DNA of 64,000 nucleotides. It comes from Rosistilla oblonga (GTDB lineage: Bacteria; Planctomycetota; Planctomycetia; Pirellulales; Pirellulaceae). This document shows positions 16,258 through 24,316 of this stretch, piece by piece. Under the pieces are notes generated by a model that searched no databases, was not told the DNA's origin, and saw only the letters and a list, made by a program, of their open reading frames with translations. The position numbers and the translations under genes are program-made. The stretch spans positions 1,488,001-1,552,000 of the forward strand of contig NZ_CP036292.1 in NCBI RefSeq assembly GCF_007751715.1. Reading direction: 5' to 3'. Position 1 is the first letter of the stretch; every line of letters starts with the position of its first letter.

Positions 16258-16740
16258 TCGCGAGGCAAGCCTGGCGAGCACCGCCGCCACATGACACCAT
16301 CGCAGCGGGCTATGTGCGCGGCTAAGGCTCGGGAGATTTACGACGCGAGGGCGAAGGAACGGCAGCGGGCCGCTGGTGGAAACCACGCAGCAAAAGCGGT
16401 TCCGGAAAATTTACCGGAACCGAAAAGGGACGCCCGCGACGCTGCCGGCAAGTCGGTCGAAATTGCAACGCGAACAGCCGACACCGCCAGCCGCAACCGC
16501 TCCCAAGTGCCGAAACAATCCCAAAAGCAGACGCAATTTGTTAGCCAACCCAAGGTGCCAGCGGACAAGCTTTGGGGCCACCGATTTTCTGGAGGTGGAT
16601 TTGCCGAATTGCAGAGAATTGCTTTTCGTGGCGTCGCTTTGTGCCGATCCTTTACGAGTCGTCTGCCGAAAGCATCCCGAGGCCGAATCGAAATGTTTGC
16701 TACTCAACAAGCCGCCGGGGCACAGAGCCGAATCAGATGA
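16258..16740 (+). pseudogene. ParB-like protein remnant 2
   Basis: From 16258 the frame begins after a TAG and reads RRHMTPSQRAMCAAKAREIY then DLPEPK-like and DARDAAGKSVEIA segments, the middle of ParB-like proteins. After that the expected helix-turn-helix continuation is lost and the frame becomes low-complexity (RSQVPKQSQKQTQ). An ATG at 16291 could give a 149-aa product, but loss of the nuclease and HTH parts argues for decay. It may be the paralogue or other half of remnant 1. Confidence 0.5.
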
Positions 16741-16863
16741 CGAAACGATTGGGGGCCAAGGCAGCAGTGCTTCTAGTCGCCCCATTCCTCACTCTGAGCG
16801 CAACGCGTCTGTTATCGGGGCATTCGCACGAAAAACGCAAATCTATACCTGGAACCAATAACA

Positions 16864-17064
16864 ATGCCATTCAACGTAACGCAAGCAGCACGCCAACTGG
16901 GTGTTTCTAACGAAACCGTTCGCGTCGCAATTCGCGCAGGTCGATTGAAAGCCCGCTGTAATGGAAGTGGGAAAATCCGTCAGCATTTCATCATCGACGA
17001 AGCGGATCTTGAGGAGTTCAAGGCGGCCACCTTGTACGTCCCCGAGCCTGCCGCGTGGCGGTAA
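16864..17064 (+). CDS. Excisionase/MerR-like HTH protein
   Basis: 66 aa. The reading FNVTQAARQLGVSNETVRVA followed by IRAGRLKARCNGSGKIRQHF and IDEADLEEF is the classic helix-turn-helix plus wing of excisionase and MerR-like proteins. Such proteins bend DNA at att sites or regulate. It is one of three candidate Xis/AlpA-like proteins in the element, so which one controls excision cannot be decided. Paired inverted repeats lie 170-225 bp downstream. Confidence 0.75.
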   Translation: MPFNVTQAARQLGVSNETVRVAIRAGRLKARCNGSGKIRQHFIIDEADLEEFKAATLYVPEPAAWR

Positions 17065-17597
17065 TTCGGCATGCTAACGCTCCCCCGTCGCAATGCGGCA
17101 AAGGCGAGAAAGACTTGCAGGCAATCGAGTTAAACAATCGACACAGCGATCATCGATCACTCCCGAAAACAGGTGCTATTTGTTCGCTGGCACCTAGGGG
17201 CTGGCGTGCAAATTTTCGGTACCGGTTGGCTGGAAGTGTCCGCAATTCCGGACATCCCCCGCCGAGAATGTCCGGCGTGCTGGACAAACGCCGGGAAACC
17301 GATTCCGCAATTGTATTGACCCCTCGCGACCGCATCGGTTATAAATCGGGCGTCGGCCCCTCGCCTAGAAAACGAGACCGACCAGCCAAAGCCATCTCAC
17401 ATCGGCCAAGGCTGCAAACTGTATTACCTTCAAAACATGTGGTGCAAGCGTCCCGATGAGTAGCAGCATTCCCAAGCGTCGATCGGCATAGGCCGTTAGC
17501 AAGGTCTGTTGGCTGGGGCCGTAATACTCCCCGGTTTTCTACTGCTTATCGGGGCGCCTGCACGTACCGACCTAACGGTCGAAAGGCAGGCACCCTT
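17065..17597. promoter_or_regulatory. 533-bp non-coding leader region
   Basis: No convincing gene. It contains the TGTCCG dyads and, just before the next ATG, two hairpins: CCCCG/CGGGG (17529-17554) and a nested GCCTGC/GCAGGC stem around CGACC/GGTCG (17556-17591). A frame at 17055-17459 lacks protein-like composition. The region probably holds promoter and control sites for the genes from 17598 on; an origin is also possible. Confidence 0.4.
17237..17286. promoter_or_regulatory. Two dyads of a TGTCCG/CGGACA motif, possible operators
   Basis: The first dyad is TGTCCG-6 bp-CGGACA (17237-17254), the second TGTCCGG-5 bp-CTGGACA (17269-17286). The same half-site, as CGGACAA, is repeated four times at 20819-20855. 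This suggests binding sites for one element regulator, but no protein has been assigned. Confidence 0.45.
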
Positions 17598-18065
17598 ATG
17601 TCTACCGTCCAAACCTCTCTGCATGAGAACCGGCTTTCCCGATTGACCGAAAGCGATTGGGTTTCCGGCCCCATCGCACCGGCACCTAAGCCGGTTCACC
17701 CCAAGCCCCACTGGATCAAGGGCCAAGACTTCGCCGACCAGTTGGCATGTTTTGCCATGCTCCTGGACGTCTCGAAACGCCAGTCCGAAGAGGACGCCAA
17801 GCGGACCATTTTTGCGTCGCTCGAGTCCATCGTCCTGCTGTGGTGGCGAGTCGAAGTCCGCAAACCGAACGTTTCACCGCTGCCCGCGAACTGCCCCAAA
17901 AAGTTGTTTGATCACGGGTGCCTTCGCAAAGCCGAGCTGCATGATCTGCAAGTTGCGTTCAAGCCCGCTGCGACGGCAACGCACCTGTTTCAGGCTGCTG
18001 ACTCGTGTCTCAAGACGATGGAACTGCAATTCCAGGACCTTTTGGGCGGGGGGCTGTCGCAATGA
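17598..18065 (+). CDS. Hypothetical element protein
   Basis: 155 aa, mostly helical with a central segment FADQLACFAMLLDVSKRQSE EDAKRTIFASLESIVLLWWR. No signal peptide. It opens a block of three genes with overlapping ends (TGA/ATG at 18062-18065, then a GTG at 18411). It may belong to the replication or regulation module that follows, but no family is recognised. Confidence 0.6.
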   Translation: MSTVQTSLHENRLSRLTESDWVSGPIAPAPKPVHPKPHWIKGQDFADQLACFAMLLDVSKRQSEEDAKRTIFASLESIVLLWWRVEVRKPNVSPLPANCPKKLFDHGCLRKAELHDLQVAFKPAATATHLFQAADSCLKTMELQFQDLLGGGLSQ

Positions 18066-18418
18066 GCACCACAACCGAAATCGCCGACGAGTCACGTGCC
18101 AACGACCGCCGAAGCGAGGCGAAATCGCTCATAGCCAGAGGAATGGACCAAACCGAAGCCTGCTGCCTGGCCGGATTCCGCGATCGGCCTGGCGAACGAC
18201 TGAAACCGGATCCCAACACCGGCTGGATCCCAACACCGGATGAGATCCTATCCGAAGCTGCGAAGATCAGGTTGGAGTGGCCGGACGGGCTGGAACCATC
18301 CGGCCTCCAGCTGGCTGGCATTCGCAAGAATCGCGACACCCGCGCGGCACGTTGCTCGCGAACTGTTTCGATGCGGGAGCTTTCGGTCGACAAGCGATGG
18401 GAGGACGACAGTGAATAA
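18062..18418 (+). CDS. Hypothetical element protein
   Basis: 118 aa; ATG 18062 overlaps the previous stop by ATGA, favouring translational coupling. The middle (EAKSLIARGMDQTEACCLAG FRDRPGERL) suggests a small helix-turn-helix-like head, and the C-terminal basic part (IRKNRDTRAARCSRTVSMRE) could contact DNA. Its stop lies eight bases into the next gene. Function unknown. Confidence 0.55.
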   Translation: MSTTTEIADESRANDRRSEAKSLIARGMDQTEACCLAGFRDRPGERLKPDPNTGWIPTPDEILSEAAKIRLEWPDGLEPSGLQLAGIRKNRDTRAARCSRTVSMRELSVDKRWEDDSE

Positions 18419-19358
18419 CCGCCAAGCCGTCTTGGACCGCTTCGACACGACGCCGGCCGATGCTATCCACCTTTGCGACCTGCAGCCGCTGCGCGACGGC
18501 ACGCGACCGATAAGCGTGTCGATGCAACGCCGGGTCCTGCAATTCTTCGGTGGGTTCAAATCCGATCGATGTTGGTTGCCGATCGCGGAGATTGCTAAAC
18601 AGCTTTGCCACGATGAACGCACGGTGCGGGCTGCAATTCGCGTTCTGGTTGCCGAGCAACTGTTGGTCGAAAGCGGACATCGCAACCGACGAACAAGGGC
18701 CGTCAACTGGGGCGAGATCGGACTTCGTATCCACCGCTCCGAATGTGGCCCGCTACCCTGTTCAACCGGGCAGGATGCCCAACCGGGCACCGGGCAATTG
18801 ATGGCGGGCTGCCCTGATGAACCGGGCAGTAGTGCCCGCCCTATAACAGAACCAAGAGAACAATCGTCACCATCATCAAGGCGAGAGCCGAGACCGACGA
18901 CGGCGAAGATCTTGGGTTCTGATTGGGAGCCCGCGGTCGAAGCGTTGCAGGGTGTTGGGCTAGGTCAGATCCCCAAAGCGATCGCGATGGCCAACGCCGC
19001 CGGGATGGCGCCCGATGAACTGGTCGACCTGGCCGCGATCGTCCGGCACGATTCCAGGCTGTCGGCTGGATCGATCATCGCAAGGTTGCGGGATGGCTGT
19101 TGGCCGGTCGACGACGTGGTCGGCATCGAAGGCGTTCAGCAAGCCCGACAGCGCCGCGCTGAGAAGATCCGCCAAGCACGCCACGATGCAGCAGAGACAG
19201 CCGAGAATCGACCCCAGCGTTGGATAATCGACGGTCTGGTCGGTCGAGATTTGCGAAAGGCCGGATTGATTGATCTGGCGGCCGATGCGGAGCTGCAAGC
19301 CGCCAACCGGATGGATGAGGTTGACCGGTTGCGGTGCGATCGGCTGGCGTTGGCGTGA
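18411..19358 (+). CDS. Winged-helix replication-type protein
   Basis: 315 aa starting at GTG 18411, which overlaps the previous gene by eight bases. Residues about 38-90 (QRRVLQFFGGFKSDRCWLPI AEIAKQLCHDERTVRAAIRV) form a winged helix like those in primosomal and plasmid replication proteins. A linker rich in Pro, Ser and Arg follows, then a helical C-terminal domain. Replication initiator or primosome loader is plausible because a structured non-coding region follows directly, but this is inference. Confidence 0.6.
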   Translation: MNNRQAVLDRFDTTPADAIHLCDLQPLRDGTRPISVSMQRRVLQFFGGFKSDRCWLPIAEIAKQLCHDERTVRAAIRVLVAEQLLVESGHRNRRTRAVNWGEIGLRIHRSECGPLPCSTGQDAQPGTGQLMAGCPDEPGSSARPITEPREQSSPSSRREPRPTTAKILGSDWEPAVEALQGVGLGQIPKAIAMANAAGMAPDELVDLAAIVRHDSRLSAGSIIARLRDGCWPVDDVVGIEGVQQARQRRAEKIRQARHDAAETAENRPQRWIIDGLVGRDLRKAGLIDLAADAELQAANRMDEVDRLRCDRLALA

Positions 19359-19374
19359 TCGCTTCCTGGTGGAC

Positions 19375-19410
19375 AAACGGGCCAGACCGATCGCGGATTC
19401 TGGCCCGTTT
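19375..19410 (+). terminator. Rho-independent terminator
   Basis: A perfect 12-bp stem AAACGGGCCAGA/TCTGGCCCGTTT begins 17 bp after the stop of the winged-helix gene. The T-run is short (GTTTAC). Confidence 0.75.
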
Positions 19411-19555
19411 ACATTGTGGATAACTGGCATCGTTCGATGTTGAAAACGCGAACGGAAACGGGAACGAATCGCCGATGAAAACCGCTCGAAAACCGGCTCA
19501 ATCCGCCCCGGTGAAACCGCCCGAAAAATGCCACCCTAGAAAAACGCGGCAAGTG

Positions 19556-19739
19556 CTTTTCTTTATAGGAGAAACGCACCGAACCGCCTCGATCGGCCCG
19601 AAAAAAGACCCACTTTCTCTTATAAAGAAAAAGGTACTACCCCGGGTGGGGGTGGGGCTCCGCGGGTCTTTGTCCCGAGAGCAAAACGCGCACACTTTTT
19701 TTGAAAAAAAGGGGACCACCCCCCCCCACCCAACCGGGG
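19556..19739. other. Highly structured non-coding region, candidate origin or RNA
   Basis: Two successive inverted repeats: A-T-rich arms CTTTTCTTTATAGGAGAAA (19556) and TTTCTCTTATAAAGAAAAAG (19614), then G/C homopolymer arms CCCCGGGTGGGGGTGGGG (19640) and the C-rich run ending AACCGGGG (19716-19739). Between them is T7GA7. The whole spacer 19411-19962 has no supported gene. Such a layout fits a replication origin or a folded RNA; nothing in the sequence decides. Confidence 0.55.
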
Positions 19740-19962
19740 TGCAGGCATGGTTTTGACGCCGAAAAACGTAGGCGCGTAGGCAATTGGCGACGCGTCATTA
19801 ACAATGGAAGTTGCGGCCGTGGTTGGTCGCAAAATGCCCCGGCCGAACCAGCTGGGGCGATCTTGGGTAGGCCGCTAGCTCCGGCCACACAAGGCGCAGC
19901 TGCAGGGTTTCACCTTTGCCCAGCAGCTGCGCTTTGGCCCTTCTCACACGAAAGGTGAATCT

Positions 19963-20838
19963 ATGTTCGACTTGATACCGAGGCAGGGCGTTTCCGAGCA
20001 TGCCAAGATTTTGCGGAAGATCGGAACCGACTGGAGCCCCACTACCCCTTGGGCCCGATCTGAAATTTCAAAGTCTGCACTGACTGAGCTATGCCGTGCC
20101 GGTTTGATTTTCGCGAGGCTAGATTATGGTTTCCGCCTTGCTGATGGAGGGGCGTTTCGCTGGCGGCTAAAACTGACTGGAGACCGCGGTGTCACTGGAT
20201 TCTTGCGAAAGCAAATGGAAACCGCCGCCGCCGGCCGAACTGTTGAGCAGCGGAGTTTTGGTGAAATCGAAGAGGTTTGCTTGACGGAACTAGGAAGCTC
20301 CGCCAAGTCAGCTTCGGACTGGCAACGCAAGGTCTCGAGGTTTGTCGAACTGAGACGAGAACAAGGCTGGGCCGACGGGGTCGTTCGGATCGAAAGGGAG
20401 CAACAAACATCCCCGCAAGCCGCTTCCGTCAACATTGCGGCAAGCCAAGCAAACGCCGCGGCGAATGCGAGCGTAGGGGACATACACGTCACCGTTGTTA
20501 ATGAGATCCAACCACCGGTCGTTGCGTCGCAAGGGACGACGGTTGCCGAGCCTGCCGAAGAAGAACCAGAAGGAGATCGCGGGCCGAGTGACTACGAATA
20601 CTGGTGTTATCTGCTATACGGCGTCGCAGAGGCCTACCTGATCGAAAAGCACGGTTCCAGCCGCCCCCGACAGTCGGAGGTTTACGGGGTGCTGAAAACA
20701 TCCTACGGGAACGAGATAGAAGCCCCTGGTGTTCCTGACAACTTCAAGATGCCAAACACAGAAGACGCATTCCTGAAGGCCTACCGTCGTGGCAAAAAGT
20801 CGCTTTCAAGAGCCAGGCCGGACAATTCGGACAAATAG
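19963..20838 (+). CDS. Hypothetical element protein with HTH-like ends
   Basis: 291 aa. The N-terminal 70 residues look like a winged helix (SEHAKILRKIGTDWSPTTPW ... SALTELCRAGLIFARLDYGF). The middle is Ala/Asn/Pro-rich and probably disordered (ASQANAAANASVGDIHV). The C-terminal 80 residues have another small helical domain (YEYWCYLLYGVAEAYLIEKH). It stands alone between the structured region and a terminator. Its last codons contain CGGACAA repeats that continue past the stop. Function unknown. Confidence 0.6.
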   Translation: MFDLIPRQGVSEHAKILRKIGTDWSPTTPWARSEISKSALTELCRAGLIFARLDYGFRLADGGAFRWRLKLTGDRGVTGFLRKQMETAAAGRTVEQRSFGEIEEVCLTELGSSAKSASDWQRKVSRFVELRREQGWADGVVRIEREQQTSPQAASVNIAASQANAAANASVGDIHVTVVNEIQPPVVASQGTTVAEPAEEEPEGDRGPSDYEYWCYLLYGVAEAYLIEKHGSSRPRQSEVYGVLKTSYGNEIEAPGVPDNFKMPNTEDAFLKAYRRGKKSLSRARPDNSDK

Positions 20839-20855
20839 CGGACAAGATCGGACAA
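20819..20855. promoter_or_regulatory. Four CGGACAA iterons
   Basis: CGGACAA starts at 20819, 20828, 20839 and 20849, in the same orientation with 9-11-bp spacing, about one helical turn. It spans the end of the 291-aa gene and precedes the operon starting at 20990. The half-site is shared with the dyads at 17237-17286. Confidence 0.55.
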
Positions 20856-20880
20856 CTGAAAGAAAACGTTAAGTTTTTCA

Positions 20881-20905
20881 AGCCTGCAATTTGCGGGCTT
20901 TTTTT
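20881..20905 (+). terminator. Rho-independent terminator
   Basis: Stem AGCCTGCA/TGCGGGCT (one mismatch) with a 3-base loop and eight T. It separates the 291-aa gene from the AlpA-like operon. Confidence 0.85.
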
Positions 20906-20989
20906 GTACCTGCCACCAAGACTCGGACGAATCGCATCGCTCGCCGCCCCATTGTGAACACCTCTTGTTTTTTGCAATGGGAGCAAAAC

Positions 20990-21205
20990 ATGGTAACGAG
21001 CGAATTGCTAACAGGCGCCGAGGTCCGCCAGCTGGTCGGAGTGTCTGCGCCAATCTGGATGGAGTTGATCGAGACCCAGCGCGTCCCGCACCCCGTCGAC
21101 GTGGGCGGCCGGTTGAAGTGGCGACGGTCCGACATCCTCGAATGGGTGTCATCTATGAAGGCTGTGGGAATCTTCAATGCGAAGAAGCTGGAGGTGCCCG
21201 CGTGA
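20990..21205 (+). CDS. AlpA/excisionase-like HTH protein
   Basis: 71 aa with SELLTGAEVRQLVGVSAPIW, RVPHPVDVGGRLKWRRSDIL and EWVSSMKAVG, the signature order of AlpA-type DNA-binding proteins (helix-turn-helix, then a basic wing and final helix). AlpA activates excision or integrase expression in P4-like elements. ATG 20990 is chosen over the upstream frame from 20891, which would cross the terminator. It is first in a chain of overlapping genes running to the helicase. Confidence 0.75.
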   Translation: MVTSELLTGAEVRQLVGVSAPIWMELIETQRVPHPVDVGGRLKWRRSDILEWVSSMKAVGIFNAKKLEVPA

Positions 21206-21483
21206 CTCGTGAGATCTATCTACGCGGCATCGATCCCGACCAATTCCGGGCCGAAATCGTCCGCGACGTCATCGAGGCTATCGGCCCTCTGTTGGCCGAC
21301 AATCGCGAGCCGCGACTAGTCGACCGCCAACGCATGGCGGACCTGTTGGGCGTGTCGGTACCGCATCTCGACACGCTGGTCCGCGATGGCGTGATCCCGA
21401 GCAAACTGGTCGGCAAGCGTCGACTGTTCGATCCGGGGCCCGTGATCGCCGCGTTACCCACCGAGGGAGGCGTCGTCCAGTGA
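21202..21483 (+). CDS. HTH domain protein (excisionase-like)
   Basis: 93 aa from GTG 21202, overlapping the previous stop (GTGA). Residues 48-85 (RLVDRQRMADLLGVSVPHLD TLVRDGVIPSKLVGKRRLFD) are a helix-turn-helix with wing of the excisionase type. A second such gene directly after AlpA-like suggests a two-protein control of excision or replication, but this is inference. Confidence 0.7.
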   Translation: MTREIYLRGIDPDQFRAEIVRDVIEAIGPLLADNREPRLVDRQRMADLLGVSVPHLDTLVRDGVIPSKLVGKRRLFDPGPVIAALPTEGGVVQ

Positions 21484-21827
21484 GCATTCAACAAACCGAT
21501 CTGTTTGGCGCTTTCGACCGGGCCGCGATGGTCCCCGGCAACACAGAATCGAAGAAGACCCGCCGAGCGGCCTACGACGCCGCAAAACCCAAGGTGTCGG
21601 CCCGATCGCTGAGAGCGTTGGCTTTCCTCCACGATCGCGGATCACATGGCGCGACGCGCGAAGAGATCGCGATCGCACTGGGGACGGTACACCATGCGGT
21701 GTCATCGATCACGGGGCCACTAATCAAGCTGGGCTTGGCATCCGAGACCACGGGACGACGCGAGACATCGACCGGGACACGAGCTGTTGTCCTGGTCGCG
21801 ACATCGCCGCGGGAGGTACTGGAATGA
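21480..21827 (+). CDS. Winged-helix protein
   Basis: 115 aa from GTG 21480 (GTGA overlap). The region SLRALAFLHDRGSHGATREE IAIALGTVHHAVSSITGPLI KLGLASET is a MarR-like winged helix; the start QQTDLFGAFDRA is short and polar. It may regulate the operon or act in replication initiation. No ligand-binding part is seen. Confidence 0.65.
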   Translation: MSIQQTDLFGAFDRAAMVPGNTESKKTRRAAYDAAKPKVSARSLRALAFLHDRGSHGATREEIAIALGTVHHAVSSITGPLIKLGLASETTGRRETSTGTRAVVLVATSPREVLE

Positions 21828-21985
21828 TCGATCGACACACTATCTGGCGGCAGCGGTCGATCGAGATCGTTGCGCGACGATGCGGACTATCGCACCTTCC
21901 GCAACGCGATCAATTGCAGTTGTTACGCCAGCTGGTCGCCGAACGGCGGGCCGAAGTGGCCCGGAAATTGGAGGCGACGGAGTGA
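21824..21985 (+). CDS. Very small helical protein
   Basis: 53 aa, encoded between GGAGG-preceded ATG 21824 and TGA 21985, overlapping both neighbours by four bases. Sequence is helical and basic (LSHLPQRDQLQLLRQLVAER). Conservation of the overlap pattern is the main reason to accept it. Function unknown. Confidence 0.6.
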   Translation: MIDRHTIWRQRSIEIVARRCGLSHLPQRDQLQLLRQLVAERRAEVARKLEATE

Positions 21986-22800
21986 GCGGATTTATCAAGC
22001 TGCATCGCAAAATCGTTGACTCCGAGGTGTTCGCTGATGAGGGGATGTTTCACACCTGGACGATGCTTCTGCTGAAGTGCAACTGGAAGCCCGCGAAGTT
22101 CAAGGGCCGAACGGTGAAGCCTGGACAGATGGTCTTTGCTTGGAGGGAATTACCAGAGCGATTGCAGGGGCCGATGGTGAAGCCGTTGAGCATCAACACG
22201 CTACGAAAGCGGCTTCAGGCAATGGAATCGATTGGGATGTTGACGGTCGAGAACTGGGGCCGATGCACCGCGATCACAATCGTGAATTGGGGAAAGTATC
22301 AATCCGACATCGTGTCAAATTCTGACACGACAGACGGTCAAACAACGCAATCTACGGAAACCACCGTATCAAATTCTGACACGATAGCTGACACGATAGC
22401 TGACACGATAGCTGACACGATAGCTGACACAGATAGAAGAAGGTTAAAGAAGGGGAAGAATCCCCCTAAGTCCCCCAAGGGGGATCGGGGTGGTTTTGAT
22501 CCTTTGAAGATCGAGATTCCAAGCAGCCTGGACAGCCCTGCGTTCCGTGCTGCATGGACTGAGTGGTGCCAGCATCGCGTCGAGCGCAAGGCCAAGCTGA
22601 CAAAGACAGCCGCCGGAAAGCAGATCAAGCAGTTGGCCACCTGGGGGCACCAGCGGGCTGTCGCCGCGATCGATCACAGCGTACGCAGCGGATGGCAGGG
22701 CATCTTTGAGCCAAGCGGAAAATCGACGAACGCTCCTGAATCTGCAGGCCAGCACGAAATCACCCAACCACAACGACGCCAACGGAGGGCACCCGCATGA
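21982..22800 (+). CDS. Replisome organiser-like replication protein
   Basis: 272 aa from GTG 21982. The N-terminal part GFIKLHRKIVDSEVFADEGM followed by WTMLLLKCNWKPAKFKG is the pattern of phage replisome-organiser N-terminal domains. A winged helix (SINTLRKRLQAMESIGMLTV), a repetitive linker (DTIA repeats) and a DnaD-like helical end (AWTEWCQHRVERKAKLTKTA) follow. It is directly upstream of and overlaps the DnaB-like helicase, so it probably helps load it at the element's origin. Confidence 0.75.
   Translation: MSGFIKLHRKIVDSEVFADEGMFHTWTMLLLKCNWKPAKFKGRTVKPGQMVFAWRELPERLQGPMVKPLSINTLRKRLQAMESIGMLTVENWGRCTAITIVNWGKYQSDIVSNSDTTDGQTTQSTETTVSNSDTIADTIADTIADTIADTDRRRLKKGKNPPKSPKGDRGGFDPLKIEIPSSLDSPAFRAAWTEWCQHRVERKAKLTKTAAGKQIKQLATWGHQRAVAAIDHSVRSGWQGIFEPSGKSTNAPESAGQHEITQPQRRQRRAPA
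22378..22431 (+). repeat. 12-bp coding tandem repeat
   Basis: Four perfect copies of GACACGATAGCT and a partial fifth, encoding repeated Asp-Thr-Ile-Ala in the linker of the replication protein. The flank TCAAATTCTGACACGA also occurs 54 bp upstream (about 22316). Confidence 0.95.
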
Positions 22801-24194
22801 CATCCGCCGCCGAAGAGATCGCCGAATTCGAAGAAATGTTGACCGCTGCAATCTTGGTCGACGCATCCGCCGGAGGCAACGCCATCGACGAAGTGCGGTC
22901 GAAGATCACGAGCCGAGACTTCACGCTGCCAGCGGCCCGTCGATTGTTTGCAGCGTTCGAGGACATCCGCGATAGCGGCGGGGTGCCTGACATCCTGCCC
23001 GTGGTTCAGCACCTGCGGGATTCCAACGGCGAGACAGTCAGCACGCGATACCTCCGCGAATTGGCCGGCAAGGGGCTTGCACACAACATCGACTACTATG
23101 TCGGCAAGATCGTCGATCGGGTTTGCCACGAACGGCACCGCAAGTTTCACGCGGACTTAGGGGGGCTGATCGATGGCGGCGCATCGCGGCCGGAGTTGCT
23201 GGAATTCATCGAACGATTTTCGACCAGCCTAACCGGCGGCATCTCACAGTCGCAGATCCGCAACGCCTACGACATCGGACAAAGCGTCCTAGCGAACCTC
23301 AGAGACGCCAAGCAGACGGGACGGGAACGCGGTATACGAACTGGCATTGTGCCGCTGGACGAACACACGAATGGGCTGCAGCCGTCCACGTTGACAACGA
23401 TCGCCGCGAGGACATCGGTTGGCAAGTCGGCACTTGGCCTGCAGATCGCGGACCATGCTTGCCTAGCTGGCTATCACGTCCTGTATTGCTCGATGGAAAT
23501 GTCGGGGGAAGAACTGATGGGCCGCAACGTTTCCAACGATTGCGGAATCGATTCTTCTCTGATCGCCGGTTGTGCGCTCGATGGCTCGATGGTGACCGAC
23601 AGCGAGTTGTCAGAGATTGCTGTGAGCATTGAGCGGTACCGAGAAAAGCACTTGCTGATCTGGGACCCGCCGAGTCGGTCTATCACAGTGTCCGACATCC
23701 GCCGCCGTGCTAAGGCGATGCACATCGACCGCCCGTTGTCGCTTTGCGTCATCGACTACATCGACTTGGTTAAACCAGCCGACCGACAAACCGGCCGACG
23801 CGACATCGAGCTTGGCGACATCGCCAAAGGGCTCAAGAGCCTGGCAACGGAATTGAAGATCCCAGTTGTTGTGCTCGCGCAAATCAACCGCGCCGGAACC
23901 AACAGAGATGGCTCGAAAAACGAAGCCAAGCCGGATTTGCAACACATCGCCGACAGCGATCAGGTGGCGAGAGACTCCGACAACGTTTGGATTTTACATC
24001 GACCTCGACTCGATGAACCAGCGACAAGCCTGTTGATCCGAAAACAGCGAGGGGCACCAGTGTGCGAAATACCGCTCCACATGGCTTTACCCAAAACGCA
24101 GTTCACAGAACCGCCGATCAGCAGCCACACGAATTTCAACAAAGACCTACCCAGCGACCAATTGGATTACGACACGCTGGTTCGACGCGACTAG
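22797..24194 (+). CDS. DnaB-like replicative helicase
   Basis: 465 aa. The N-terminal helical domain (residues 1-110) matches DnaB-N; the RecA-like core has Walker A ARTSVGKSA (Lys210), Walker B LCVIDYIDLV, and the LAQINR segment. It unwinds DNA ahead of the fork; it is usually hexameric. ATG 22797 overlaps the loader-like gene's stop (ATGA). The C-terminal arginine-finger region (LLIRKQRGAP) is present, so it appears intact. It allows the element to replicate on its own. Confidence 0.9.
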   Translation: MTSAAEEIAEFEEMLTAAILVDASAGGNAIDEVRSKITSRDFTLPAARRLFAAFEDIRDSGGVPDILPVVQHLRDSNGETVSTRYLRELAGKGLAHNIDYYVGKIVDRVCHERHRKFHADLGGLIDGGASRPELLEFIERFSTSLTGGISQSQIRNAYDIGQSVLANLRDAKQTGRERGIRTGIVPLDEHTNGLQPSTLTTIAARTSVGKSALGLQIADHACLAGYHVLYCSMEMSGEELMGRNVSNDCGIDSSLIAGCALDGSMVTDSELSEIAVSIERYREKHLLIWDPPSRSITVSDIRRRAKAMHIDRPLSLCVIDYIDLVKPADRQTGRRDIELGDIAKGLKSLATELKIPVVVLAQINRAGTNRDGSKNEAKPDLQHIADSDQVARDSDNVWILHRPRLDEPATSLLIRKQRGAPVCEIPLHMALPKTQFTEPPISSHTNFNKDLPSDQLDYDTLVRRD

Positions 24195-24316
24195 ACCGAC
24201 CCAACCAAATCACGTTACGATCAATTTGCCAACGGCTAGGCTGATCCCCGAAAACCGCAATCCTGAGCGGCTGCCGCTGGTGTTTTTTCAGGACGATCAC
24301 AGGAAATCGATTCACG

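Noticed and set aside
17055-17459. A 134-codon frame after the excisionase-like gene
   Set aside because: Composition is shuffled (Ser/Arg/Pro-rich) and the region holds dyads and hairpins; it is more likely regulatory DNA.
22378-22431. CRISPR-like tandem repeat
   Set aside because: Units are 12 bp, contiguous, without spacers, and in frame in a protein; no cas genes are nearby.
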